This document shows, piece by piece, positions 43,189 to 54,223 of a DNA stretch of 64,000 nucleotides; position 1 is the first letter of the stretch, and each line of letters begins with the position of its first letter. This DNA is from Massospora cicadina (Eukaryota; Entomophthoromycota; Entomophthoromycetes; Entomophthorales; Entomophthoraceae), in contig JAKSZP010009473.1 of assembly GCA_022478985.1 (NCBI GenBank), positions 53,209 to 117,208 of the forward strand. The letters are read 5' to 3'. Made by a program: the position numbers and the translations under genes. The notes below the pieces were generated by a model. The model did no database searches and was not told where the DNA came from. It saw nothing but the letters and a program-made list of their open reading frames with translations.

Positions 43189-44930
43189 ATGAGAGATTTA
43201 TATCAAACTTCTCAATTGCTGGGGATTGATACTAAGCAATATTTACACCACTTTGTACACCCTACTTTATATCACTTATTAAAAGTAGTAGGAATGCAGC
43301 ATCAAAGAATGCTTAACTTATTCAGAGGATTCCAATCCTTAAATAATTATGTTTTGGAGTTCTTCAAGTCTGCCTCAAGTTTAGTAAAGATAATCGTGAC
43401 ACCATTATTAATAATAAAAATATATTTATTGAAGTGTAGCAACAACTTTTCAGCTTGACCACAGAATATATAGTTTTATTGACTCACAGTTATTGAAGCA
43501 AGTCCAGGAAATTCAGGTTGAATGGAGAGACACTTTTTCCTGACGCTCTAATCATAATTAATTGATGAAAGAGGAAATTAAAAATCGCCTCTTCCAATTG
43601 GACAACTGTACTCTGGAATTCACTTTCAAGTTATCAAAAAAGAAAAAAAATTGGGAACTATGGGTCCTCAGGGGGAACAAGGTCACCTGGTGTTGAAGGA
43701 CCTCATGGGCCGCTTGGGGGTGAAGGGCCACGCGGACCTCCTGGTGCTGATGGACCTCTGGACCCTCAGGTGCTGAAGGGCCTCATGGGCCTCTTAGTGC
43801 TGATGGACCTCGTAGACCCCCTGGTGCTGATGGGCATCCAGGATCCCTTCAGCAGGCTGACACTCTTTTGAGCATGATTGAATGATTGCGTGAGCAGTTT
43901 TATAAAGTTGCCAAGGAGTGTAATTTAACTCCCAATGGGGTACCTATTGATCCCCTGCTATCAATTCAATCCTTATCTGATGAATTAAATAATCTGGGAA
44001 AATTTACAAAGGATACTGACATCCTGTTACAGACCTGTGGATCTAAAGGGGATATGCTTCAAACAAAGATTGAAACTTTGTAATTTAAATACCGTGCACA
44101 GCAAGAGCAAATTTTCAAGTTATCTCTCAGATTGGATGAAAAAGTGGGGCATTTTGATCTATATCGTCTTATTAATGAAATTCAAACTGAGGCAGCTGGT
44201 TCCTATCCTCAACATTCTTCTCAAGCTTCTGACTCAAACTCTTACATCCCACTCAATTGGAACAACCTGGAGTACATGTTTTATCAGCCAATGCTCCTAA
44301 AAGTTTTAAACCTGTATTTAAGAATAAGTACTCTCCTGGAGAAGGCAGTGCCATCTCCTTCCTCTATTTATATGAGAAGGCTCTGAGTGAGGCCATGGAC
44401 CATCAAAAAATAAATTATTTACAAAATTGTCATACTCAATTAGCCCAAGATATCATGGTACCTCACTTGATGACTTGTGGTACTTGATCCCAGGCTAAGA
44501 AAGCATTGATAAAAGAATTTGGGAGTGAACAAACCTTATCCTCTCAGGAACAGGATTTTATGGGCATACAGCCCCATCAAAATGAAACTATCAAGGGCTT
44601 CGTTCATCAATTTATTGGGAGGCTCAGACCTTGGTAGCATGTGGCCAATTAGATTTGAACGATGCTATTAATGCTGTTATGTCTGTTTTTACTTCTAGGA
44701 CTCAGATGCAAGTCTACCTTATTAGCTTAAAAAGAACTTCAGTAGTATCTTGGACATAAGGGAGCTTTGTTGGAAATTGACTCCTCAATTTACTGAAAAC
44801 CCCCAAATACATGTCTCTCCAAGACCCAGTCGTCCTAAAGTATATACATTGCCCAAAAATGCTAGAGCTATTCAGTGTAATTATTGTCATCAATACTTCC
44901 ATACAGAAGAACATTTTTATAAAAATGAAG
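43189..44930 (+). pseudogene. gag of element C with collagen-like segment
   Basis: Order of segments: N-terminal region MRDLYQTSQLLGIDTKQYLHH (43189-43458); a coiled-coil-like, lysine-rich part (43470-43650); Gly-X-Y triplets (43655-43860); helical LREQFYKVAKECN and SLSDELNNLGKF (43886-44083); Gag core around 44130-44700, including the conserved QLAQDIMVPHL; and a zinc-knuckle relic at 44876-44917 reading C-X2-C-X4-H-X4-F, so the last Cys is lost. At least six stops or shifts. Collagen-like triplets are not part of any Gag I know. Confidence 0.7.
43655..43860 (+). repeat. Collagen-like Gly-X-Y coding repeat in element C Gag
   Basis: About 20 triplets across two one-base shifts: GPQ GEQ, then GVE GPH GPL GGE GPR GPP GAD GPL, then GAE GPH GPL SAD GPR RPP GAD GHP. 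Proline is common at X or Y. Internal DNA-level repetition (GGTGCTGATGGACCTC and relatives) is visible. Confidence 0.7.
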
Positions 44931-44949
44931 CTGATGAAAAAAAACCCAA

Positions 44950-45400
44950 TAAGATTTACCATCTTGATAATGATATGAGTTTGCAGCAGGAACATCAAAC
45001 CCCTGTAGAATATAATATAGTTGAGCATTCTTACTATTCCTTGCCCTCCTTGTTGGCTTTACCCTCTCAGTTTGGAAGTATAATCACACGTATTGATATT
45101 CAAGTGAATCAAATTAATGTTAAAGCTATTATTGACACTGAATCTCCTGTGAATGTAGTCTCATCAAAATTTATCAATCTTAATGAATTAGCGCCTGATA
45201 TTTCACATTATGAAGAATATGGCACTGCAGGACCTCAGAGTACTCGATCAATTAAATTTTTTTCATGAATCCCATTAAAAATTGGAAAGTTAACTTTTAT
45301 GTACCTGCAATCATCCTTGATAACTTAAGTTATGATCTTCTTTTGGGGACTCAACTTTTGTGGGAATTTTGATGGAATTATTAATTATCTTAACTCTTCT
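44950..45400 (+). pseudogene. Protease of element C
   Basis: Reads VKAIIDTESPVNVVSSKF, so the DTG triad has become DTE. HYEEYGTAGPQSTRS follows, then after a shift YDLLLGTQLL, the second-half motif. Inactive. Confidence 0.75.
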
Positions 45401-45540
45401 CTATCCCTTTTGGGGTATAGGGTTCCATTGCTTCTATTTGAACATGCTCAACATACTAGACGCTGGATATGTCTGTTAGAGGGATCAAAGAGGTCATATT
45501 CCATTCAGTATCATGTTGAATGTCCTCAAGTAAAATTACC

Positions 45541-45811
45541 CCCTAGGATGGCTGACATAGAAGCAGGAATGCCTATCTTCTCCCATGAGAATGTAATTAT
45601 TCTGTCAAAATTTCAGGTTATTGGTAATACATTTTTACTTTATTCTATTTTTAAGGGCCATTTATTACAAGTCCAAGGCATTTCAAACCCTTCTGGTAAA
45701 GAGATCTTACCTTGTCCTGGGGTATTGGATTATGCATATTCTGGATTGTTACCTGTTTTATTGGAAAACCTTACCATTGACCCAAAAATGGTAAATCAAA
45801 AAATCCAATAG
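45541..45811 (+). pseudogene. dUTPase-like domain of element C
   Basis: The frame from 45332 continues through MADIEAGMPIFSHENVIIL and ends CPGVLDYAYSGLLPVLLENLT. The last part matches dUTPase motif 3 (G-V-x-D-x-x-Y-x-G-x-x-x-V-x-x-x-N) more closely than in the other elements, keeping Asp and Tyr. Motif 2 (PRSG) is not seen. It lies between protease and RT. Confidence 0.55.
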
Positions 45812-45959
45812 TCTATGTCAATTTATTGCCCCTATCTTAAACTTATGAAGTTAAAACTTTTGGAAGTTTACAAGATTTTGTCTGGAAACCAATCAGGAGA
45901 TTCTTAATGTGGGACCTGCAATAGGGAAACACCTTACTAAAGAACAGGAGAAACAAGTA

Positions 45960-46740
45960 CTTTAATATGGAAGAATACTCCAACATACATGCTAAGCATA
46001 CTTACGATTTTGGTAGAGTGAAGATAGTAATGCATACCGTTGAAACTGGAGATCACCCTCCTATTTGTGCCAAGCCTTATTGTAAGTCAAAAGTGGAGGA
46101 AACACAGGTCACCAAAGAACTACATCAAGTATTGGAGGCTGGATTACTAAAACCCTCTAATAGTCCCTTGTCCTCACCTCTATTATTGGTGAAAAAGTAG
46201 GATGACTCACATCAGGTGGTTATGGATTATCACAGTTTATATGCAATCACTCATCAAGATAGCTAACCTTTATTTAGGATCAATGATTCCCTCCAGTTGT
46301 TAGCTGGATCAACCTATTCTATGGCAATGGAATTAGCCAGAGGGTACTGGCAAATCGACTTAGCACCAGAAGACCGAGCTAAATATGCCCTAATATCTAG
46401 TGAGGGCTTATTTGAACCAATCCATATGCCACAAGGGTTGAGCAATGCACCAGCAACATTCCAAAGGGCCATGGATGGTATGTTAGGGTATTTAAAGCTG
46501 ACCTGTGTTCTGGTATATTTGGACAATATTACTGTGTTTTTGAAATCATTTACTGGGCATCTGGATCATTTAAAAGAAGGTTTTAGATAAATTCAGGATT
46601 CTTCACTAAAGCTCAAACCCTCCAAATGTTCCTTTTTCAGAATTAAATGTAATTCTTATGTCACCAGGTTTCAGCCAAAGAAATTCAACCACTTTCATAT
46701 AAATTACAAGCTATCAAATAAATGACACCTCCAACCTCCT
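45960..46740 (+). pseudogene. Reverse transcriptase of element C
   Basis: Reads AGLLKPSNSPLSSPLLLVKK, then ELARGYWQIDLAPEDRAKYALIS, then MPQGLSNAPATFQRAMDGM and VLVYLDNITVF. The YLDD box is YLDN (GAC AAT). A TAG interrupts the frame after LLLVKK. Inactive. Confidence 0.85.
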
Positions 46741-46741
46741 T

Positions 46742-47300
46742 GTGGGAGATACAAGTCTTCCTCAGTATGGTCAGATACATTGTCAATTTATACCCAAGTT
46801 TTCTGATATGACAGAGCCCTTATTCCATTTATTACAAAAAGGTGTGCCATTTGAGTGGAGCTCAGCTCAGGAACAGTCTTTTAATTCTCTCCAAACTTCC
46901 TTAACTAAGGCACCTGTTTTGATCCATCTTAAATTTGATAAGCCATTTATTCTGCATACTGATGCAAATAATGTAGCTATTGGGGTATTATATCCCAGTG
47001 TGATGAAGAGAAGATAGACAATCCTGTAGCGTTTTACAGCAAAACATTATCCAAAGCTAAGCGAAATTACAGTATAATGAGCGGGAGTGTTTAGCTGTAA
47101 TTTTAGCAATTTAAACACTTCCGCCCCTTCCTATATGGCAACCATTTTAATGTTGTTACTGACCATATTAATTTATGATGGTTGCAAAATATGAAGGATC
47201 CTAATGGAAAACTAGATCGTTGGGCCTAAGACTGCGAAATTAAGATGTTTCAATTGTACATCGCTCAGGTACCCAACATTAAAATGCTGATGACCTATCC
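46742..47300 (+). pseudogene. RNase H of element C
   Basis: Includes HLKFDKPFILHTDANNVAIGV with the first catalytic Asp, then fragments of the ECLA and HFNVVTDH blocks. Broken by shifts. Confidence 0.72.
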
Positions 47301-47303
47301 CAA

Positions 47304-48440
47304 TTGCCTATACTGACCTTAGAATCTGGAAAAGAGGAACGATTATATAAACTAATTGGACAACCTGAGTTATGGGATCAAGAATCTGACAAAAATCTTG
47401 CCTCCCTAAAAACAATTACTAAAGATACCATGATCCAGGAAGGATCTTTTTATAAGAAGGTCAATTCCAAGTGGTTACCCTTTTTGCACCCAAATATAAG
47501 ATACTATGCTATCATGGAAGGACACGCTCAAGTAGGTCATAGTGGGTTAATGAAAACCCAAGAGTGTTTAAAAACTTAATACTATTGGAATAATATGACT
47601 GAAAACAGTAGAGAGATATTTAAAATGTGTCTCATTTGTAAAAGTCATGGTGCAACCAATCCTACTTATCAGCATCAAGTGATTCCACCAACTAAGGCAT
47701 TTGAAGTGGTAGGTATCAATGTTGTAGGACCTTTTCCTTGGGGGTTGCATGGACACCAGTACATTATCATGGCTGTTGACATTTAACTAAATGGGTTGAG
47801 GCCATATCATTTGCTACTCCCTCTGACAAAGCCACTGCCTTATTCCTCTACCGCCAAACCATTACTCAACATGGGTGCCCTAAAGTACTTATTTCAGACA
47901 ATGGAACGAATTTTACTTCTCAACTTTTACAAGAGTTGTCAAAGTTATTCAAACCACCCAACAGTTTGTCGTTCCTTACAATCTGTCAACTAATGGGGCC
48001 ATTGAGTGAGTCAATGAACTTTATCTTTATTTTAAAAGATGATGGCCTCAATGGACCCATCTTATTGGAACTTCTATTTACCTAGTGCATTGTTTGCTTA
48101 CCAAATAAGTTATCATTGAATTGTCAAGATGTCACCTTTCAAATGTATTTACAGGCGAGATCCCTCAGTTCCTTCAAGCGTTCAATCAATACTCAAGGAA
48201 ATTATAGCAGAAAACTCTAATTTAACTATTAGAAATCTGGATAATGAGATCATTTGCCTTCAGGCTCAAACTATGGAATCTTTCAAGTAACCATCAAAAA
48301 AGGAGACTCAAAATAGTAACCAACATAAATCTGTTTTGCCTGGATATCAAATTTAGAGAATTAGTTATGTATTACCACTCCCAACCTGGTGGATGAACCA
48401 AGAAGTTGGGATCTAACTGGTATGGATCTTATTGAGACAT
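47304..48440 (+). pseudogene. Integrase of element C
   Basis: Zinc domain: HAQVGHSGLMKTQECL followed by CLICKSH (47304-47650). Core: VVGINVVGPFPWG has Asn where the first catalytic Asp of IDVVGPLP is expected. ISDNGTNFTSQLLQEL lies in another frame near 47895. The C-terminal part is weak. Inactive. Confidence 0.75.
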
Positions 48441-48547
48441 AATCTGAAATAGGTTAGAATATTCAATTGTCCATTTAGATACTGGTATGTTTGTAAATTG
48501 TATCCATCCTAGATTTTTTTTGTTTTATCCTCCTCCACAATTGAATC

Positions 48548-48890
48548 TTGAGGGGAAGTGTTGGGATTTTTCTAATTTCATTCCTAAAAATTTTACCCCA
48601 AACATTCCACCAATAATTCAGAGGGGGAACTCAATGAATCTAATTTTATCAAGTTTAACAAGAATGATCACGCTTATCCCAATCAGGTGATATCAGAAAG
48701 ATTCAATTGCTCAGCAATTGAAAAGTTCTGATACACTCTGAACTGCTTCAAAACCTATAAATATTCAATCCTTTCAATAAGAAAAGATAGGTCTTTATAT
48801 AAATTTATATTTATCATTTTTTATATATTTTTGGAGATTTTATAAAGTGACTCTGGCTTTTATTTTCCGTTACTATCACTATTAGTAACA
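48548..48890 (+). repeat. Polypurine tract and 3' LTR of element C
   Basis: TTGAGGGGAAG (48548-48558) precedes the LTR start at 48559. TATAAATA is at 48756-48763. The end near 48890 (AGTAACA) is estimated. Confidence 0.7.
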
Positions 48891-48933
48891 TGATTCTCTA
48901 CAGATTATCCGAATTTGACAATCAACCAGGAAA

Positions 48934-50274
48934 ATGAGCAGATCTGTCCACACCAACACCAGATGGGCAAAAGTGGCTAGTGCAAAAGGCCTTAAACCTA
49001 CCCAACCTGTCAGAGAAAAATGCCCCAGCAGTACGTTGGGACAACCTCCCCCAAAAAAGAGTGAGCATAGCGCCGCACCTGGAGTTTTGCAATTTCTGCA
49101 AAAAATGGGCGCTTTCACAAAAATCAAACACTCCCAACCCTTGTCCTCCCTCAAGCATGTCCTTAGAATTATGGTTAGCAATACCTCCCTCAAGTCATGG
49201 GAAAAAATAGGGGGAGGCCTTCTCCGCGATTTTCCTGAACACCATTTTGGTAGATTTTAAAAATTTACAAGAGGATGGGTGGATGTCAGGTTCATGACCA
49301 TGGAGGAAGCGGCAGATGCAGCAAAAACCAAATTTTCTGTAAAAATTAACAATAAAGATCGCATTATCTGCATGGTGTGCACATGATGAAATGAGGCAAA
49401 CAACCTATTCATTGTATTTGACTGACTCCCAAGCACCGTGCACTGTGATATCCTCAAGGATGAGCTCCGCATGGGCCTCAAAAGTTACAGTGCAGTTAAA
49501 CAATTTGAATTTGAAAAATTACCCCTCCTGCCCCACCTGTGTACAGGGAAGGCAATAGTCATTAATGAACCCAACCAGGATGTGGTAGAGGATATCACCC
49601 CCATTACACGCATGACAACCATCAACCTCCCCAATGGCAGCATATCTCACCCCTTCCACATCACACTGGAACACACCCCACCCATCTGCAGCTTCTGCTC
49701 AGCTCTAGGCCACAAAGACCACGCGTGCCCTGTCAAGTGCAGGATGGAAGCACCAGAATTTTGTGAGGATGATATGGACAAATTGAGCCCAACCTTTGGT
49801 AAAATGAAGGACGCCACTTACACCTTCCATTGGGGTGAAAGAGCCAAAATCACTTTGGTCAAACCCATTTTGCGCAAGGATCGTCATTGTGCACAGGCTG
49901 CCCACAAGCAGGCCATGAGTTCCACTGAAACCCAAGCCCACACCACGATTTCCTCAGACCAGATTCAGTTAGATGTCTCAGCAGCGTGGCGAAATAACCA
50001 TTCAGATCCCCCACATAAAATCCAACAAAATCAAAGCGAATTTTTCAAACACAACCAATCAAACGCCTCCAACCACACTGAAGCAGAACCAATATGCACC
50101 ACTGTGGATCCTCCTAGCCAATCACATGTGAACAGAAAAAATGTGATTTATGAGTATGATATGGAAGATCAACCCAGCCAATCACCATGCAACAACGCTC
50201 CCACACAAAACCTAATTACCCTGACACCTAGTTTCTGCACATCTAACTCACAGGTAAGCAGCAGAAAAATTTAA
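48934..50274 (+). pseudogene. LINE ORF1 protein
   Basis: One frame throughout, 446 codons, with only four stops (about 49258, 49384, 49387, 49423). Zinc knuckle CSFCSALGHKDHAC (C-X2-C-X4-H-X4-C) near 49690-49735. N-terminal KVASAKGLKPTQPVREKCP and central TMEEAADAAKTKFSVKI belong to a possible RNA-recognition-like region. The C-terminal third is rich in Gln, Asn, Ser and His. It would coat the LINE RNA. The 278-codon end part (49438-50274) is uninterrupted. Confidence 0.75.
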
Positions 50275-50399
50275 GCTGGTGGGGCACAATACAACCCACG
50301 CCAGAGCCAAACTCCATGGTTTAATCTGAGCCCAAAGAAACAAAATAAAACCAACACTATGACCACCAAGCAACATGCTGGAACCATTCTGGCTGTTCA

Positions 50400-51270
50400 T
50401 CCCAAAACTTGTAGTATGACCCACGCTGCTAGGGAACAGGGTGACCCCAGTGGGTCGCCCCAACGTTCCTGATGTGCGGATTACCACAATCACCATAGGG
50501 ATGCTCAACATTGCAGGAGCCAAGGCCCCCACGTCCTGGGCCAAAAAAATGGCTTTCCTGCGCAACATCCCCATGGACATCTTGGCTGTCCAAGAACCCC
50601 ACTGTCCACTGGGGGAGGAGGAGTCATGGTCAACCATACTCCTTCTGGCTAAATCCTTTTGGATGCACCACTGTGGGGTGGTAATTTGATCCAACTGTAA
50701 TCCTTTAGTAAATATCTGAAACACATCCTCCCACCTGGAGGGATGGCTGCTTCTAACAGAATTTTGAGTGAAACAGAGAAACTTTCGCCATGGCATGCAT
50801 ATATGCCCCAAATGATCCAAACAACCGCCAAAAAATTTTCTCTGGTATCCTTTCAATCCCTTTCACTGAGGCAACGTTTTTAGAGGGAGATTTTAATTGC
50901 TGTCTTAATGCCATAACTGACCGCTGGCCTAAATCAAAGGCTATACCCTGCGGCCACACGGAACTATGCATACTAAAGGCAACGCTGGGCCTATATGACA
51001 CCCTCCCCAAACAGGCCACCACGTTGGCCAACATGATGAGGCCCCACTACAACAATAACCAACTGGTCTCAATGACCCAGATTGACCTGATGCTCACCCC
51101 TGTAGACTTCCATCACCGTGTATCAAATTTTACAACAATAATTATCCCCCTCTCTGACTACCAAATGGTTTTAATAAAATTATCATCCGCGGCAAAATAC
51201 CAAAAGCCACTGACCTGGCACAAAGTTCACCCAAGCACCATCCATCTTCCGGAGCTTAAACTTTGAATTG
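50400..51270 (+). pseudogene. LINE ORF2 endonuclease domain
   Basis: Exonuclease-endonuclease-phosphatase fold motifs: TIGMLNIAGAK..W (N of the first motif), MDILAVQEPH (catalytic Glu), then in another frame YAPNDPNNRQKIF and EGDFNCCLN (GDFN) and LSDYQMVLIKL, where the catalytic His of SDH is Tyr. A frameshift lies between about 50690 and 50790. It would nick the target DNA. Confidence 0.8.
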
Positions 51271-51589
51271 AGATGGTGCTAACAACACAGACAAAAAAAT
51301 GACCACCTAATGGGAACCCTATTGCTGAGTGGGAAATTCTCAAGGCTAGAATAACCAAGAAAGCCTGTCACTTGAACTCCAGAAAGCTGGCCGCAATGTC
51401 CACAACAATCAACAAGGCTATCAGACAGCTCTAACACTTATAAAAAACACACCTCACAAGGGATACAGCCCTCAATGGGGACGCCTGTGGTTCCAACTGT
51501 CTGCACAGGTCAACTCCCTCTTTAGAAAACACCAGCACTACGTCAAAGTATGGCACAAATCAAAATACATTCTATCTGGTAAAACTCAC

Positions 51590-53298
51590 ATGGCCCAATT
51601 CTTCCACTGTTTTAAACCAATTTCAATTTCAGCAACTTGCACACAGGTCCGTCAAGCAGATGACACACTGGCGTCCACACCATCCAAATATTGGCCAAAT
51701 TACACCAATTTTACACTGACCTGTACATGGCGGATTTCGTGGCACCTAACGAAATTGAAAATTTTTTATCATCTGCTAATATTGACAATATAGCTGATCA
51801 ACCAGACCTTGCCAAACCCATCACTAGAGATGAACTATGGGAGGTAAAAAAATCAACTCCACGCCACAAGTGCCCTGGGCCTGATAACCTTCCATATGAA
51901 TTTTACAAAAAGTACTTTGATTACATCGCACCAGTACTACTGGCAACTATGAACAAGTGCCTAGAGGACACAGCCCTTCTACCTGGCGGCCAAGATGCAT
52001 ATGTGGTCACACTCTTCAAAAAAAGGAGACCAGGCAGACCTAAACAATTGGCGTCCAATTGCTCTCACCAATACTGATACTAAAATACTAACAAAATCTT
52101 AGCTAAGCGCCTGGGATGCATTGCAAAGACAGCCCTCTCCCCCCATCAGTTTGGCTTTATCCCCAATCGCTCAATTTGGGATAACATTCACACCATAGCC
52201 AACATCTGCCATGCTAACCCCACAGGCGCCCTTGCTTTCCTGGACCAAAAGAAAGCATATGACCGAGTTCACTGGGACTACATGGAACAATATCTAAAGG
52301 CCTTCAACCTATCATCCCGCTTTATAAACTGGGAGCTTCTCCTAACACGCTCAGCCAGGTTTGCAATCAGAGGCCCAGGTTTCCTAACTGACACCATCAC
52401 CCCACAAAGGGGCTTCAAACAAGGCGACCCACTTAGCCCCCTACTATACAATTTCAGCCTTGACCCTCTCCTACGCATAAAAAAACTCAAAGCTCTCTGG
52501 AATCAGATTTGAGGGACAACTATCAACCAAAATGCTCGCCTTTGCTGATGACTTCATAGTCAGCATCTCAGGCAATAGGGATTCCAGAGCAATTGAGCGC
52601 ATTATTCACCAGTATGAGTCGGTGAGTAACGCCATGCTGAACAAACAGAAAACAGAGGTAATTGTAATAGGAAAATTCAGTTCAAATTGGACCTCACCTT
52701 CCCACCACCGACCAAACCAACCCACCGCACATCCTACCACAAGATAAAAACCTATGCCAATAAATTACTGTGCTTACCCTTTGCACCCCATCCCACCACC
52801 AACCTAGTCCGTCATTTGGGAATATGGCTCGAGGCTGGTGGATATGCACTTGACACCATTGAAACCAAAATATTGGACAACATCACAAAAAGAATGACAA
52901 GTATGCAGAGGAGTAAAGCTAGTTTAGACAGAAGGGTTGTGTTAGCCAACTCCATGATCTTGTTAAAGCTATGGTTTGCTGCTCACGCAGTTCCTTTCCT
53001 CCGCCAACTTTACCAACGCAGTCTACAAGCTCCTGCAGAACTGGCTGTGGTCTGAATACCGCGCACCAGTCAGGATGGAGACCATGTACGGCCCACATAA
53101 GAAAGGCAGGATGGGGCTGCTCAACTTCATGGAATGAGCAACGCAAATCTTTGGCTCATGGATAGCTTTGACAACGTCACCCAACCCACCATCCCCCCAC
53201 TGGGCCAAGGCAGCCCAAACTAACTTCGCAAGGGCACTACATCTGAGGTGCCCCTCCAACCCTACAACACTGATGAAGTACCTAACAACACACCCAAC
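51590..53298 (+). pseudogene. LINE ORF2 reverse transcriptase and C-terminal region
   Basis: RT blocks: CPGPDNLPYEFYKKYF, then TLFKK...NWRPIALTNTDTKIL (with a shift), HQFGFIPNRSIWDNIH, LAFLDQKKAYDRVHWDYM, GFKQGDPLSPLLYNFSLDPLL and LAFADDFIVSIS with intact FADD. Further on are VRHLGIWLEAGGYAL and GPHKKGRMGLLNFMEWA, typical of the thumb/C-terminal region. Shifts near 52080 and 52515 and stops near 53050. The last codons before 53299 read LMKYLTTHP. Confidence 0.85.
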
Positions 53299-54176
53299 TG
53301 TTGAATTTGGGGTCTGCTTCAGAGGGCTGGTTCTTCTTCAAGGGTGGGATGTGGTTTCAAGCATCTATTGTGTGAGGACAATAGACAGGATGGTGAATTT
53401 AAAATTTATAATATAGCTTCTTGGTAATACTCCAATAATATACACTGTCATTTCACTTGGACGATGGCACGCTGCCCTGATCCTACTGATCCCAAGTGAA
53501 AATTGACTAATACAAAATGAAGTGCTAACGCAAAAAGTTTATAAGATAAATTATAAACTCGTCCAGTAGAGGAAATATATTTTATTAGTGTCAACTTAAG
53601 GGTTATTTATAGGGTTCAATGTTCACCACATCTTACCCATGACGTCTTATTTTCAGTGGCACTTGGCCACATAAAAAGTTTGTAAGAACATCTATGTATA
53701 CTTCAACTCAGGGCATCATGCTCAGCCTCAGGGTCAGTGTAAACACCGTCATCATTCTTGAGATGGCGTTTCATATGCATCTTCAAAATAGCTGAACCAA
53801 TTCACTTTCACGTGCAATTGGCAGCACATACCAAGGCGATTCATATCACTAATTAGTAATTAATTTGATCAAAAACTTGACTGACATTAAAAACTAATTT
53901 TGACATAGACCAACAAAGCCCACGTGCCTGAGTCATTAAGTCAAAACTTAATCTAAGTCTGACCTAACCATTAAAGCCCTCAAGCCCATGTCATCATAGT
54001 CAAATATAATTAAGTGAAATTGCTAGGCCGCGGATTCTAAGCTTTGCATAAGCTTAGAATATACCTGGTCCATAATTGCTGATATCTGATATGATCCATA
54101 ATAAGTTTTTAAACATGCTAACCTTATTATGTCCCTATCAAATATCCGACGATTAGGTCCAGTCAATTACTCAACA
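53299..54176 (-). repeat. 3' LTR of element E
   Basis: Full-length, 878 bp. TATAAATA (minus strand) within 53600-53625. A perfect 11-bp inverted repeat lies at 54034-54060, in what is U3 for the minus-strand element. Confidence 0.9.
54034..54060. promoter_or_regulatory. Perfect hairpin in U3 of element E
   Basis: ATTCTAAGCTT, five-base loop TGCAT, AAGCTTAGAAT. It lies near the outer U3 end, 116 bp from the LTR/internal border, so it could bind a dimeric factor or influence antisense transcription. The corresponding part of the 5' LTR is outside the window. Confidence 0.45.
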
Positions 54177-54194
54177 CTTCCCCCGCCTTGACTG
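54177..54194 (-). promoter_or_regulatory. Polypurine tract of element E
   Basis: The minus strand reads CCAGTCAAGGCGGGGGAAG just before the 3' LTR. Confidence 0.7.
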
Positions 54195-54223
54195 GATATA
54201 AGTGGCGGGTACCCTTCTTCTTG

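Larger units (their letters stand above)
42511..48890 (+). mobile_element. Element C: full-length LTR retrotransposon with collagen-like Gag
   Basis: Related terminal repeats begin TGTCAGGATTT (42511) and TGTTGGGATTT (48559) and share TCCCAATCAGGTGATATCAG and CCTATAAATATTCAATCC. Internal order: primer site 42856, gag with Gly-X-Y stretch, CCHC relic, protease, dUTPase-like domain, RT, RNase H, integrase, polypurine tract. This is a Ty3/Gypsy arrangement. Many stops. No clear 5-bp target duplication was found, and the 3' ends of the LTRs are not exactly defined. Confidence 0.85.
48895..53298 (+). mobile_element. LINE (non-LTR retrotransposon), 3' end cut off by element E
   Basis: Two consecutive coding regions: ORF1 with a CCHC knuckle (48934-50274), and ORF2 with an apurinic-type endonuclease followed by reverse transcriptase (about 50400 to 53298). 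No LTRs. The sequence stops exactly where the element E LTR begins (53299). A LINE of this kind could have supplied the machinery used by the SINEs. The endonuclease-RT layout suits the L1/Tad1 groups known from fungi; I cannot decide between them. Confidence 0.85.

Noticed and set aside
42511..48890. Target-site duplication of element C
   Set aside because: No matching 5-mer flanks could be found with any reasonable LTR end, so none is claimed.
50248..50856. 202-codon minus-strand frame
   Set aside because: Antisense to the LINE endonuclease region, whose plus-strand motifs (AVQE, GDFN) identify the real coding strand.
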